Source of the DNA: Paenibacillus mellifer
GTDB lineage: Bacteria > Bacillota > Bacilli > Paenibacillales > Paenibacillaceae
Length of the DNA: 64,000 bases
Assembly (NCBI RefSeq): GCF_023195895.1
Contig: NZ_JALPRK010000013.1
Span: forward strand, 1-64,000
Reading direction: 5' to 3'
Shown here: positions 34,520-42,994 of the stretch, one piece after another
Layout: every line of letters begins with the position of its first letter
Numbering within the stretch: the stretch's first letter is position 1
Notes under the pieces: generated by a model
Told to the model about the DNA's origin: nothing
The model's database searches: none
Seen by the model: the letters and a program-made list of their open reading frames with translations, nothing else
Translations under genes and position numbers: made by a program

Positions 34520-35617
34520 TTACGAAGCGACATCAGATCCCCTTTTATTTTTGCGAACCAGCATAAGTATCATGAGGATAACCGGCAACCCTATTTGGAT
34601 GATGGGGTACCATTTCAGGACGACGTCGATCCCAACCCACAAATGATGCGTAAAATTGGGGGAAATAAACGACATCCCAAAAATGGCGATCCCAAATGGG
34701 ATCACCCACTTCTTATAAGGGGTGCCGGTAATTCGCGAGCCTCCCGCAACCGCGCCAATATAGAAGAGAACCAGCTTCGTCCCCAGACCGATAAACAGAA
34801 CGAGCACAAACAAAATATCCATTCTTTCAAAGACCTCAACCAATTCGATGAGCTGGACGGACTGCAACAATGGAAAGGTTACCGTCTCAGCCAGTTTAGG
34901 CCCCAGAACCAGAACATTCATCTGATTAACGAGAATGAGAAATATCGCGGTTAACCCGTAGGTGACCAGAACCGCTCTGCGCATATTTTTCTGCTGATGG
35001 ATCATCGGAAAGAAGACCAGAAACAACACGGTCTGTCCAAACGGGAAAGCGATGACGTCCGGAACGTTCTTCAACACCGGCAATACCCCGTTCTCCATCC
35101 CGGGCAGCATATTCTCGAAATGAATCAGACCCACGCCGGCAATCATCGATATGAGCACGAAATAACTCACGATAATAAATGGAATCATCACCAGGCAGCT
35201 TAGAAACACCACTTTGGCTCCATATCGGACGCTGTTGGCAATCACCAGTGCGGCAATCAGGATAATGATCCCAATCGGGGTTCGATTTAATAGCACATAC
35301 GAGGCGAGTTCACCTAAATCTCTCAGGTTGCGCGAAGCCTCATAGGCGAAATACGCCGCAAAAATACTACCAAAAAACATACCGGCGACCTTGCCGAAGT
35401 AGGTTAGGCATAATTCGTACAAATCCCGTTTCGGGTCGAGGCGGTGAATGAACAGATGCATCAAGAGCAGCAGCAATCCAGCCAACGCCGCGACGAGCAT
35501 CACCAACCAAGCATCCTGCTTGGCTTCGGCCCCGATCTGGAACAAGGTGGTGCTACCGACTTCAAACAACGCAAAGCTGGCGATAAACTCCGGCAGCCGA
35601 CTCTTAGCAAAATTCAT
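34520..35617 (-). CDS. GerAB-type germination permease, second operon
   Basis: 365 residues with about ten membrane helices. It starts MNFAKSRLPEFIASFALFEV, with the family's QIGAEAKQDAWLVML and a conserved GLIHFENMLPGMENGVLPVLKN loop. Length matches its counterpart at 10065, and the two differ enough to bind different germinants. Third gene in the operon AA-AC-AB, starting 24 nt after the AC gene with GAGGG upstream. Confidence 0.92.
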   Translation of the reverse strand: MNFAKSRLPEFIASFALFEVGSTTLFQIGAEAKQDAWLVMLVAALAGLLLLLMHLFIHRLDPKRDLYELCLTYFGKVAGMFFGSIFAAYFAYEASRNLRDLGELASYVLLNRTPIGIIILIAALVIANSVRYGAKVVFLSCLVMIPFIIVSYFVLISMIAGVGLIHFENMLPGMENGVLPVLKNVPDVIAFPFGQTVLFLVFFPMIHQQKNMRRAVLVTYGLTAIFLILVNQMNVLVLGPKLAETVTFPLLQSVQLIELVEVFERMDILFVLVLFIGLGTKLVLFYIGAVAGGSRITGTPYKKWVIPFGIAIFGMSFISPNFTHHLWVGIDVVLKWYPIIQIGLPVILMILMLVRKNKRGSDVAS

Positions 35618-35641
35618 GAAGTTTACCCTCTTTCCTACGGA

Positions 35642-36877
35642 TCATTCTTGCCTGTTGTCTTGATTCAGCAAGGTGTCGAATGATTTCTTGGTTAAGCCGG
35701 GACGCTGCAACTTCACTTTGACCTGGACCTCCAACTCAATTTGCGCTAACTCTTCGCTCCAGTTGTTTTGCAGCCTCTTCCATGCTTTCGGATCTTTGCG
35801 GTGAATTTTATCGGCGAATCCGGGTAAATCAGCCCGAAGCTTTCGACTCGCTTCCCATCCCGTTTCGATGGAATAAACGATCTCCGACGCGATCGCCTTT
35901 TCAATGCCTTCAATGCTGTTTGGCTTGGATAAATCCTCTTGACAAGTATATTCCATCAGTAGATCCCCGCTCGCTTCAGTTTCCACGTGCATATGATAAT
36001 GTTCTCCTGCTCGTACCGGCGTCACCTTGGTTTTGGCGCTGGTAATCCGAACCGTTCCGTCTTTTTTCTTGGTGTGAGCGCCTGAGCAAGAGAACGAAAG
36101 CGTACTGCCTTTGACCTGGTTTGTTAACCACGAAATGCCATAACTTTCGTTCCGGTTAAGATAACCGATCAATTTGTCTTTATGGAAGACACCTAATCGT
36201 TCAACCTTCATCTTCACGGGCGGCGATGTAGTTTTGTTCACGTCAAGAGACTCCAGCACTTTCTGGTCACCGGGGGTAACAATAATCTCAGGCACTCCGA
36301 CCGTCTGGGCATCTGATACCAGCTTCTGGGCCATTCGAAAGACATTAACGATCGGGAAATAAGAAGAGAAGCTATTTTGCTTCCGCAAAATATCGGCCAA
36401 CGCCGTTCCTGGAATTTTCTCCGGCGGGACCATCTTCCGCATAATATTGCTAGCTTTCCCGTCCGTAATTGCAACGAGTACTGTCTCGCGAGCGTCAATG
36501 TTGCGAAAATAGACATCGAGAATTTGCTCGATTCCCTTCTCAGCCGCTTCCTTCCCGATTACGAGGATTTCAGTATGTCCGAAATACAAGCGGCGCGGGT
36601 TTTCCGTATAACCGCGGTCAGCAGCTTCGCGAATCGTTTTGCCTTTGGTCGAGAATACATACACGCTAGGCTGGGAGCCGCCAGAGCTTCCTCCGCCTTG
36701 GCTCGCACCGCTTGCCGACGGCACAATGACCTGGTACGTCATTTCCCAGTCTACTCCGCTGCGGTCAAAGCCGGTGGCAACGGTAATGCCCAATTCGTTT
36801 AACTCCGAACGGTTCCAGCAGCCCGCCGTCGCCAAGCACACTAGGATCGCTGCGCAACATAACAGAATACGGCGCAT
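35642..36877 (-). CDS. GerAC-type germination lipoprotein, second operon
   Basis: 411 residues; signal peptide with lipobox ATAGC (Cys at about 20), then WNRSELNELGITVATGFDR. The Ger(x)C C-terminal domain includes NESYGISWLTNQVKGSTLSF and GFADKIHRKDPKAWKRLQNNW. A Ser/Gly/Gln-rich loop (GASQGGGSSGGSQ, about 55-68) sits in the same place as a similar loop in the first operon's lipoprotein. It starts 12 nt after the AA gene and is encoded between the AA and AB genes. Confidence 0.93.
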   Translation of the reverse strand: MRRILLCCAAILVCLATAGCWNRSELNELGITVATGFDRSGVDWEMTYQVIVPSASGASQGGGSSGGSQPSVYVFSTKGKTIREAADRGYTENPRRLYFGHTEILVIGKEAAEKGIEQILDVYFRNIDARETVLVAITDGKASNIMRKMVPPEKIPGTALADILRKQNSFSSYFPIVNVFRMAQKLVSDAQTVGVPEIIVTPGDQKVLESLDVNKTTSPPVKMKVERLGVFHKDKLIGYLNRNESYGISWLTNQVKGSTLSFSCSGAHTKKKDGTVRITSAKTKVTPVRAGEHYHMHVETEASGDLLMEYTCQEDLSKPNSIEGIEKAIASEIVYSIETGWEASRKLRADLPGFADKIHRKDPKAWKRLQNNWSEELAQIELEVQVKVKLQRPGLTKKSFDTLLNQDNRQE

Positions 36878-36889
36878 CTGAGCACTCTC

Positions 36890-38449
36890 CTACGGTTCAG
36901 ATTGTCCCTCTTCCGGGCCGGAGCCTTGCCTCACTTGGTTATGGAGACTGATGAAATCAGGACGCTTATTCATTCTGGGCCATGGCATACGGATGAATAC
37001 ATCCTTAATGTTGGACCAATTTAGCGGTGCGACCGGCAGGAAATAAGGAACGCCAAAAGATTGAAGCGATACCAGATGCATGAGAAGAGGGATCACGCCG
37101 GACAGAATGCCATAAAGGCCAAAAGTCCCGGCTAAAAACATGAGGCCGAAACGGATTAACCGAACGGCCGCCGACATGGCAAACGTCGGGATCACAAAAC
37201 TGGCAATGGCCGTAAACGACACAATGATGACCATAACGGCGGAGACGAGTCCAGCCTGAACAGCCGCTTGGCCCAGTACCAACGCACCCACGATCGAGAT
37301 CGCAGGACCTACTACCCGAGGCATGCGAACGCCCGCTTCTCGAATCACCTCGAAAGTAATCTCCATCAGCATCCCCTCAAGCAACGCCGGTAGCGGCGTC
37401 CCTTCGCGCTGGGCCGCAACGCTGATCAGCATCGTGGTGGGGAGCATCTCCGGATGAAATGTCGTCACCGCAATATACAGGGAAGGGAGCAGCATCGCGA
37501 CCAGAAAGGAAAACAAACGAATATTTCGCAGAAAAGAAGAAATATCGTACCTTTGGTAATAGTCTTCGCTGGATAGAAAGAACTTAAAGAACGTCACCGG
37601 ACAGATCAAGGCGAAGGGAGTACCGTCAATCAGGATGGAGACCTGCCCATCCAAAAGAGACCCGGCCACCGTATCGGGACGCTCGGTATTTAAAATTGTC
37701 GGAAACGGAGTAAACGCGCGGTCCTGAATAAATTCCTCGATATACCCGCTCTCCAGAATGCTGTCGGTATCGATGGCATCCAGCCGTTTCAAGACTTCCT
37801 CCACCACGGACGTCTGGGCGATTCCTCGAATATAAGCCACGACCACCTGAGTTTGGGTATACGTGCCAATTACACGGTTTTCAAAACGCAAATCTGGCGT
37901 TCTCAGCCGTTTACGGAGCAACGATAGATTCGTTGAGATATCTTCCGTAAAGCCTTCCTTCGGCCCGCGGATCACCGTCTGGGAAGACGGCTCTTCGACG
38001 GACCGCCGCGAACCTCCAGAAATGGATACAACCCTTGCTCCTTCCACTCCGTCGACAAGAACTACCGCTGCTCCGGATAGCATCCCGGTCAGCATATCTC
38101 GTCCTGTGCTCGCCACCTTCACGCTTCCCGCGCTGATGGAATCCGCAAACCGCTCTGTCGAACGGACCTCTTCCCCTTCTTCAAGCATCGATTCAAGGTT
38201 GCCCATCAGTTCGCTTAACAATTGGGGATCAATCAAGCTGTCGATATAACTGATGACAAATGTATCGTTCGCCATTTTGCGGATGTGAATATCCGGGCTG
38301 CTCCCCAATGCTTCTTGAATCAGTACGACCGTTTCAGCGGGGGAACATCCTAATGGTCGATCAGCCGCTTCACTTAGCCCATCCACGATTCCCTCCGCTT
38401 TGTTCTTCCGCCGGATATGGGGCGGACGATTTCGGTTGACTCTTCTCAT
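36890..38449 (-). CDS. GerAA-type germination receptor A subunit, second operon
   Basis: 519 residues. A basic N-terminal tail (RRVNRNRPPHIRRKNK), a soluble domain to about 290 (GPKEGFTEDISTNLSLLRKRLR) and about five membrane helices with LLPSLYIAVTTFHPEMLPTTML and EGTPLPALLEGMLMEITFEV. First gene of the second receptor operon, start ATG after GGAGG. It has the same overall build as the protein at 11205, with the expected divergence in the soluble part. Confidence 0.93.
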   Translation of the reverse strand: MRRVNRNRPPHIRRKNKAEGIVDGLSEAADRPLGCSPAETVVLIQEALGSSPDIHIRKMANDTFVISYIDSLIDPQLLSELMGNLESMLEEGEEVRSTERFADSISAGSVKVASTGRDMLTGMLSGAAVVLVDGVEGARVVSISGGSRRSVEEPSSQTVIRGPKEGFTEDISTNLSLLRKRLRTPDLRFENRVIGTYTQTQVVVAYIRGIAQTSVVEEVLKRLDAIDTDSILESGYIEEFIQDRAFTPFPTILNTERPDTVAGSLLDGQVSILIDGTPFALICPVTFFKFFLSSEDYYQRYDISSFLRNIRLFSFLVAMLLPSLYIAVTTFHPEMLPTTMLISVAAQREGTPLPALLEGMLMEITFEVIREAGVRMPRVVGPAISIVGALVLGQAAVQAGLVSAVMVIIVSFTAIASFVIPTFAMSAAVRLIRFGLMFLAGTFGLYGILSGVIPLLMHLVSLQSFGVPYFLPVAPLNWSNIKDVFIRMPWPRMNKRPDFISLHNQVRQGSGPEEGQSEP

Positions 38450-38540
38450 GCCGTGCCTCCGGATCTTAAGCGTAGTAATTTGTATTATGTGCTTTATCCA
38501 AATTATGTATGCGTCAGAACGATCCCGTTGATAAATACAA

Positions 38541-38572
38541 GAAAAAAGCCCCAGCTAAAAGCTGGAGCTTTG
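38541..38572 (-). terminator. Terminator of the MarR-MFS operon, overlapping the MFS stop codon
   Basis: Minus strand: AAGCTCCAGCT-TTT-AGCTGGGGCTT then TTTTC. The TAG stop of the MFS gene lies in the loop/second arm of this hairpin, so the last codons form the first arm. Confidence 0.85.
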
Positions 38573-39844
38573 TACGTTGGCAACCGATGGTTTATCGTGC
38601 ATGGAGCCTTCCCGCTTCGACCGTCGGGTTCGTTTCGCTATCTGTACTGCGAGATAAAACACCAGGAATAATCCCATAAATCCAGCAGAATATCGATACA
38701 TTACGGCATAGTTAGTCCCGGAAGCAATAGCTCCAAGAATAACGGCGCCAACAGCGACACCCAAATCCATGGAGTTATAAAACATACTGTTGGCACTCCC
38801 GTATTGCTCTGGTTTACAGGTACGAAGCATCCAGGCTTGAATCGTTGGCTGAATCGCGCCGAAACCTAGTCCGTAAAGGAGAGCCGATACGATTAACAGT
38901 GGCAGCTTTGTCGTATAGGACAGGATGAGCATGCTTGCAATGACGCAGACCGCAGCCGGGATCAGGACGGCGGCGTGACCTTTGGCGTCAAAGATTCGGC
39001 CGGAAATCGGACGAATGAGAACCACGGTTACTGCGTTAAACAAGAAAAATAATCCGACCTGCTCCAAATGGATGAACTCGCCAAACAACGCAATAAAACT
39101 CAAGAGCCCGCTGTAGGTGATGGCTAGAATCATGTTTAGCAGAGCAGGAAACACAAGCCCACGGTTAAACGACGGACGTTGTTTCGCGTTGGTTCCTTCT
39201 CCGCCCTGCGTCGCACTAGAACGCCGCTGCTCCGTCACTTTCATCGGCCGAATTGCGGGAAGTGCTCGAGTTAGCAGCAACAATGGAAACATCAGCAGAA
39301 CAGCAGTAGTTCCTATCAGCGTGAGTGTGCCAAAACCCAACTCCCGCATGACGTTCAAGCCGATCATCGGACCGATCGACATCGCCAGGCTGCTGGATAA
39401 CCCGAAGTATCCGATGCCTTCCCCCATACGTTGGAGCGGAATGATCCGCGAGGCAAAGGTTGGCAGCAACGTACTACCGATACCGAAGCCGATCCCGTAG
39501 ACGGCCCTTACTAGCAAAAGACCCTCTACCGATCCGGCAACACTGTTAAGCCCCGTCGCCACGGCCGCAATAATTAAACCGATGAACAATAGCACATTGG
39601 GCGATAGTTTACGCAAGAGCCCCGCCGCCAGAAAACGAGTAAGGATGGCCGACCCGGCAAACACGCTGGTCACGAGGCTAACCTGAAGATCACTGGCTGA
39701 AAACTCACTTTTTACATAAGACGAGAATGTAGACAATAACATGTGCAAATTTAAAAACAACAAAAAAGCAGAGATCGTTAATGAAATAAACGATCTCGTC
39801 CAAAGTCGTTCCGATTCAGTTTGTAAATTCGATGGTAAACTCAT
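38555..39844 (-). CDS. Major facilitator superfamily transporter (YfkF/YnfM-like efflux type)
   Basis: 429 residues with 12 predicted membrane helices, including SFISLTISAFLLFLNLHMLL at the start, GYGIGFG-like RAVYGIGFGIGSTLLPTFA and LLYGLGFGAIQPTIQAWML. A charged loop between helices 6 and 7 (KVTEQRRSSATQGGEGTNAK) marks the halves. Probably a drug or metabolite exporter because a MarR repressor gene lies 27 nt upstream in the same operon. Substrate unknown. Stop codon lies within the terminator hairpin. Confidence 0.88.
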   Translation of the reverse strand: MSLPSNLQTESERLWTRSFISLTISAFLLFLNLHMLLSTFSSYVKSEFSASDLQVSLVTSVFAGSAILTRFLAAGLLRKLSPNVLLFIGLIIAAVATGLNSVAGSVEGLLLVRAVYGIGFGIGSTLLPTFASRIIPLQRMGEGIGYFGLSSSLAMSIGPMIGLNVMRELGFGTLTLIGTTAVLLMFPLLLLTRALPAIRPMKVTEQRRSSATQGGEGTNAKQRPSFNRGLVFPALLNMILAITYSGLLSFIALFGEFIHLEQVGLFFLFNAVTVVLIRPISGRIFDAKGHAAVLIPAAVCVIASMLILSYTTKLPLLIVSALLYGLGFGAIQPTIQAWMLRTCKPEQYGSANSMFYNSMDLGVAVGAVILGAIASGTNYAVMYRYSAGFMGLFLVFYLAVQIAKRTRRSKREGSMHDKPSVANVQSSSF

Positions 39845-39871
39845 ATCTTCTCTCTCTCCTTCTCCTTGCTC

Positions 39872-40318
39872 TTATTTCTCTATATCGCTGAGATGAATTT
39901 GAATCCGTTGAAGCAGCTCCATCAGCAGTTCATATTCCTCTCCGCTCATGATCCCCTTGACCTCTTCGGTTACGCTTTGTTCGATCGGCAACGTCTCTCG
40001 GATAATCTCTTTCCCTCGCTCTGTGCTGTAGACAAGAAAGGATCTGCGGTCCTGCTTCCCCGCCTGCTTAAATATGAGTCCCTTGCTCTCCAGAAGGTCG
40101 ATGATTCGAGTTGTCGTCGGCTTGTCCTTCCCGGTGCGATCTGCGATCTCCTTCTGGATCAAGCCGTTCGCTCTATCGATCTGGTTCAGCACCGACCACT
40201 GCTCCGGCGTGATCTCATAACTTTTCAACCGGTGCTGAAGTAAGGCTGCGATTTTCCGGTAAGCGACACCCATGATAAATCCAACCGCCAGTTCGCTTTG
40301 CGAATGATCCGTCGTCAT
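39872..40318 (-). CDS. MarR-family repressor of the MFS operon
   Basis: 148 residues; winged helix with IQKEIADRTGKDKPTTTRIIDLLESKGLI and wing QDRRSFLVYSTERG. No cysteines, unlike the MarR protein at 1289. ATG at 40318 follows AGAGAGGA by 10 nt; the in-frame ATG at 40339 lies at the predicted transcript start. It probably represses its own operon through the dyad at 40342-40357 and releases it on binding an aromatic or drug-like ligand. Confidence 0.88.
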   Translation of the reverse strand: MTTDHSQSELAVGFIMGVAYRKIAALLQHRLKSYEITPEQWSVLNQIDRANGLIQKEIADRTGKDKPTTTRIIDLLESKGLIFKQAGKQDRRSFLVYSTERGKEIIRETLPIEQSVTEEVKGIMSGEEYELLMELLQRIQIHLSDIEK

Positions 40319-40341
40319 ACCCAATTCGTCCTCTCTCATAT

Positions 40342-40383
40342 AGTTGTCATAACAATTATATGCCGGTGAACTAATTACGTCAA
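40342..40383 (-). promoter_or_regulatory. Promoter and MarR operator of the MFS operon
   Basis: Minus strand: TTGACG (40378-40383), 17-bp spacer, perfect TATAAT (40355-40360). The dyad AATTGTTATGACAACT (40342-40357), with TTGT/ACAA arms as in many MarR boxes, overlaps the -10 and the start point. Confidence 0.8.
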
Positions 40384-40495
40384 ATGACGACCTACCTAAA
40401 GGTGTCTATTTTCCGGTTCGGTAGGTGATTATCTTCTCCCTTTTCAAGACGAAGGAATACACTACCCTATACGAACTTGAAGGGGATATTCACTT

Positions 40496-41266
40496 ATGAA
40501 ATCTTCACGGCATCCGCGTCATATCACGAGTAAATGGAAAAAAAACGCAGTCTTAATGGAAAGCAGCAAGCTGCGGTCCTACCTCCCCGAAACACGCCGG
40601 TTCAGTAAAGAGCATCTGTTGAATATGCTGATGAAATATAAAATGGTCTACGTTAAGCCCGTGAACGGCACCTGGGGAAACGGGGTCATGCGAGTCGAGT
40701 ACAAACCCCACCAGCGGCAGGGGAGTTACCAATATCAGCGGGAGAAAACCATACGTTTCTGCGGTTCGTTTGACGAGTTGTACACATCGATGTGTAAGCA
40801 TAAACTTCGTGGAAGCTACCTCGTCCAGCAAGGTATCGACCTGCTCAAATACGACCAACGCCGATTTGACTTGCGCGTTATGGTCCAGCGCACCCCGCAG
40901 AAAGTCTGGACTACAACAGGGATCATCGGAAGATTAGCTCATCCGAAGAAGATCGTCACCAACTATCACAGCGAAGGAAAACTCGTAGCTGCTGAGAAGT
41001 TGCTCTCGCCGTATCTGAAGGGTTCTCGCCTCAATTCATACATGTATACGCTGCAGGATTTTGGTGAGGATATAGCCAATCACTTGAAGATCAGTTTTCC
41101 CGGGCTCCGTGAGATCGGGGTGGACGTCGCCATTGACCAGAAGCTGCGCCCCTGGATCTTGGAGGTCAACACTTCCCCAGACCCATTCATCTTCCGTAAA
41201 CTGAAAGACAAGCGGCTCTTTCGTACGATCATGAAATATGCCCGGGCATATGGCAAATATAAATAA
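40496..41266 (+). CDS. YheC/YheD-family ATP-grasp protein, spore coat-associated type
   Basis: 256 residues, one ATP-grasp fold of the YheCD family: YVKPVNGTWGNGVMRVEY (nucleotide-binding lysine and glycine loop), YLVQQGIDLL, RRFDLRVMVQRTPQKVW and EIGVDVAIDQKLRPWILEVNTSPDP (metal-binding Glu/Asn). Family members occur as multicopy genes in spore formers and are linked to the spore coat, with unknown amide or peptide ligation chemistry. Start ATG follows GAAGGGG. It faces a GT4 gene across a terminator. Confidence 0.88.
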   Translation: MKSSRHPRHITSKWKKNAVLMESSKLRSYLPETRRFSKEHLLNMLMKYKMVYVKPVNGTWGNGVMRVEYKPHQRQGSYQYQREKTIRFCGSFDELYTSMCKHKLRGSYLVQQGIDLLKYDQRRFDLRVMVQRTPQKVWTTTGIIGRLAHPKKIVTNYHSEGKLVAAEKLLSPYLKGSRLNSYMYTLQDFGEDIANHLKISFPGLREIGVDVAIDQKLRPWILEVNTSPDPFIFRKLKDKRLFRTIMKYARAYGKYK

Positions 41267-41274
41267 GCAAAAAA

Positions 41275-41332
41275 CAAACGAAACCGGACGGAAGTGGCAT
41301 CCTATCGATGCCTTCCGTCCGGTATTCGTTTG
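41275..41332 (-). terminator. Terminator between ATP-grasp and GT4 genes
   Basis: CAAACGAA..ACCGGACGGAAG and CTTCCGTCCGGT..TTCGTTTG form a long hairpin; on the minus strand TGTTTTTTGC follows. It ends the GT4 gene and may also act on the plus strand. Confidence 0.8.
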
Positions 41333-41333
41333 T

Positions 41334-42413
41334 TCAAGTGCCAAACTGTCTGTAGATCCCCATCAATTTACCGGCAGTTTGCTTCCAACTAAACCGCTCT
41401 ACGGCATCCTTCCGCGCTTGCCTGGACAACTTACCCGCCAGCTCACGATCTCGGGCCAGCTTCACGATCCATTTGGCGTGCTCCTCTGGTCTCGTATACG
41501 CATCCACTAGGTACCCGTTAGTTCCATGCTTGACGATCTCCCCAATCCCTCCGATATGGGACGCGACGACGGGAAGCCCGGAAGCCATTGCTTCCACATT
41601 CACAAGTCCAAACGCTTCATGCTCCTGGGAAGGACAAGCAAACAGATCGGCCGAACGGAAATTACGGTGAATGGCTTGATGAGGGATTTTCCCGGCGAAC
41701 TTCACCGGAACTCCCTTGGCCCGCGCCAGTCGCTTCAGTTCCTTCATGTAGCCTGGCCGGCCTCGGCCTATCACCGTCAAATCGATGGCCCGATACTCCT
41801 TCCGCGCGAGTCCCACCGCCCGGATCAGTACCGGGACGCCTTTTCGCGGAATCACTCGGCCAGCGAATAACACGCGGAACCGGCTGCCTGATTGGCTGCC
41901 CCTCCCCCCTGCAGGTCTGAACCTGCCGGTATCGACGCCTAGATGTATCTTGCGGAGTTTGCCCGCATGACGAGGGAACCGTGCGGCCAAACTCGCTTTT
42001 AGCGAATCGCTGTTGGCGATGATCAAATCCGCTTTACCTAGGCTTTCGTTTACCCGCGCCGTCGGTTTTACGAACGTTAAAGAATGCAGAAATAGGGTTA
42101 CGGGAGTATGCGGAAATACGGCCTTGATTTTGGCCATGTAATGCGGACGATTATCTACTTGGATCAGATCGTAACGCCGTCCCCGGATATATCGAAGCAC
42201 CGACGCGATATAACGGCTTGGGCTGCCGGTCCTCACACGAACGATCGTTAAGCTCCCCATTCGGCTAACTTGCGGCAGACCTCGGCCTGTTCTACTAATC
42301 AGGGTTACCGTGTGGTTAAGCGCCAGCTGTTTGGCGATGGCCAGCATGCTGATTTCCACCGAACCGCTGCCGGGAACCGGAATTTGCTCGGGCGCCACCA
42401 ATAATAGGTTCAT
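41334..42413 (-). CDS. GT4 glycosyltransferase, CotSA-like
   Basis: 359 residues, GT-B fold. N-terminal domain: NLLLVAPEQIPVPGSGSVEI, lacking membrane helices; C-terminal donor domain: RVLFAGRVIPRKGVPVLIRAV, KIHLGVDTGRF and CPSQEHEAFGLVNVEAMASGLPVVAS with the ExFGxxxxE motif. Very basic overall. The opening and length resemble B. subtilis CotSA, a spore-coat glycosyltransferase; that assignment is tentative. Distinct from the SqdX-type enzyme at 3973. Confidence 0.8.
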   Translation of the reverse strand: MNLLLVAPEQIPVPGSGSVEISMLAIAKQLALNHTVTLISRTGRGLPQVSRMGSLTIVRVRTGSPSRYIASVLRYIRGRRYDLIQVDNRPHYMAKIKAVFPHTPVTLFLHSLTFVKPTARVNESLGKADLIIANSDSLKASLAARFPRHAGKLRKIHLGVDTGRFRPAGGRGSQSGSRFRVLFAGRVIPRKGVPVLIRAVGLARKEYRAIDLTVIGRGRPGYMKELKRLARAKGVPVKFAGKIPHQAIHRNFRSADLFACPSQEHEAFGLVNVEAMASGLPVVASHIGGIGEIVKHGTNGYLVDAYTRPEEHAKWIVKLARDRELAGKLSRQARKDAVERFSWKQTAGKLMGIYRQFGT

Positions 42414-42497
42414 AGGCTCCTCCTTGCGCGTATGGCTTGCGTCTATTTACCATATGCACATTTCGAGCCGCCTGCACCGAGGCAATCACCTAAGCGA

Positions 42498-42914
42498 TCA
42501 GGTCACGCGGAACGTTCCCGTCCCAAAAGCGCAGATTTCCCCTTGGTCCAGCCGGGCATACGCCATCGTTGTCACCGATTTGCGAGAGACGTGGACCATC
42601 TCTGCTGTCACGATAATCCGTCCCTGTTCGGCTTTAGCCACATAGTTCAGATTCAAATTCGTTGTAACGACGCTCGCTTCCGGTTTGGCGATCATCGCCA
42701 GCAGTCCCATGGCCGAATCGATCAGCGTTGCATGGACGCCGCCATGAACGATGCCGATCAAATTCAGATGATGCGGACGGATGTCCAAAGTCATAACAAC
42801 CCTGTGCTCGTTCGCTTCCTCTACCTGGCAGCCGAGAAAATCGACGAACGAGCCAACCGCGGCTTGATTCCACAGCTCCAGGCGCTGCGGCAGCCCTTCT
42901 GAATCCGCTTTCAT
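42498..42914 (-). CDS. Hotdog-fold acyl-CoA thioesterase (PaaI/YdiI-like)
   Basis: 138 residues. The PaaI-type motif NLIGIVHGGVHATLIDSAMGLLA supplies the catalytic Asp and the HGG loop; VVTTNLNLNYV and GRIIVTAEMVHVSRKSVTTMAYARL complete the fold. It would hydrolyse acyl- or aryl-CoA, possibly clearing dead-end esters and freeing CoA. Start ATG at 42914 follows GGGAGG; an ATG 15 codons upstream is not supported. Last gene of the fadF-fadN-fadA-fadE-lcf operon, 80 nt behind the ligase. Confidence 0.88.
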   Translation of the reverse strand: MKADSEGLPQRLELWNQAAVGSFVDFLGCQVEEANEHRVVMTLDIRPHHLNLIGIVHGGVHATLIDSAMGLLAMIAKPEASVVTTNLNLNYVAKAEQGRIIVTAEMVHVSRKSVTTMAYARLDQGEICAFGTGTFRVT

Positions 42915-42994
42915 TTTATGACCTCCCGTTCTTTTGGCCGCATGTTTTCTTCTCGTCATCGGTGTACAGACTTCAAATCCAACCGGTCCTTCGC

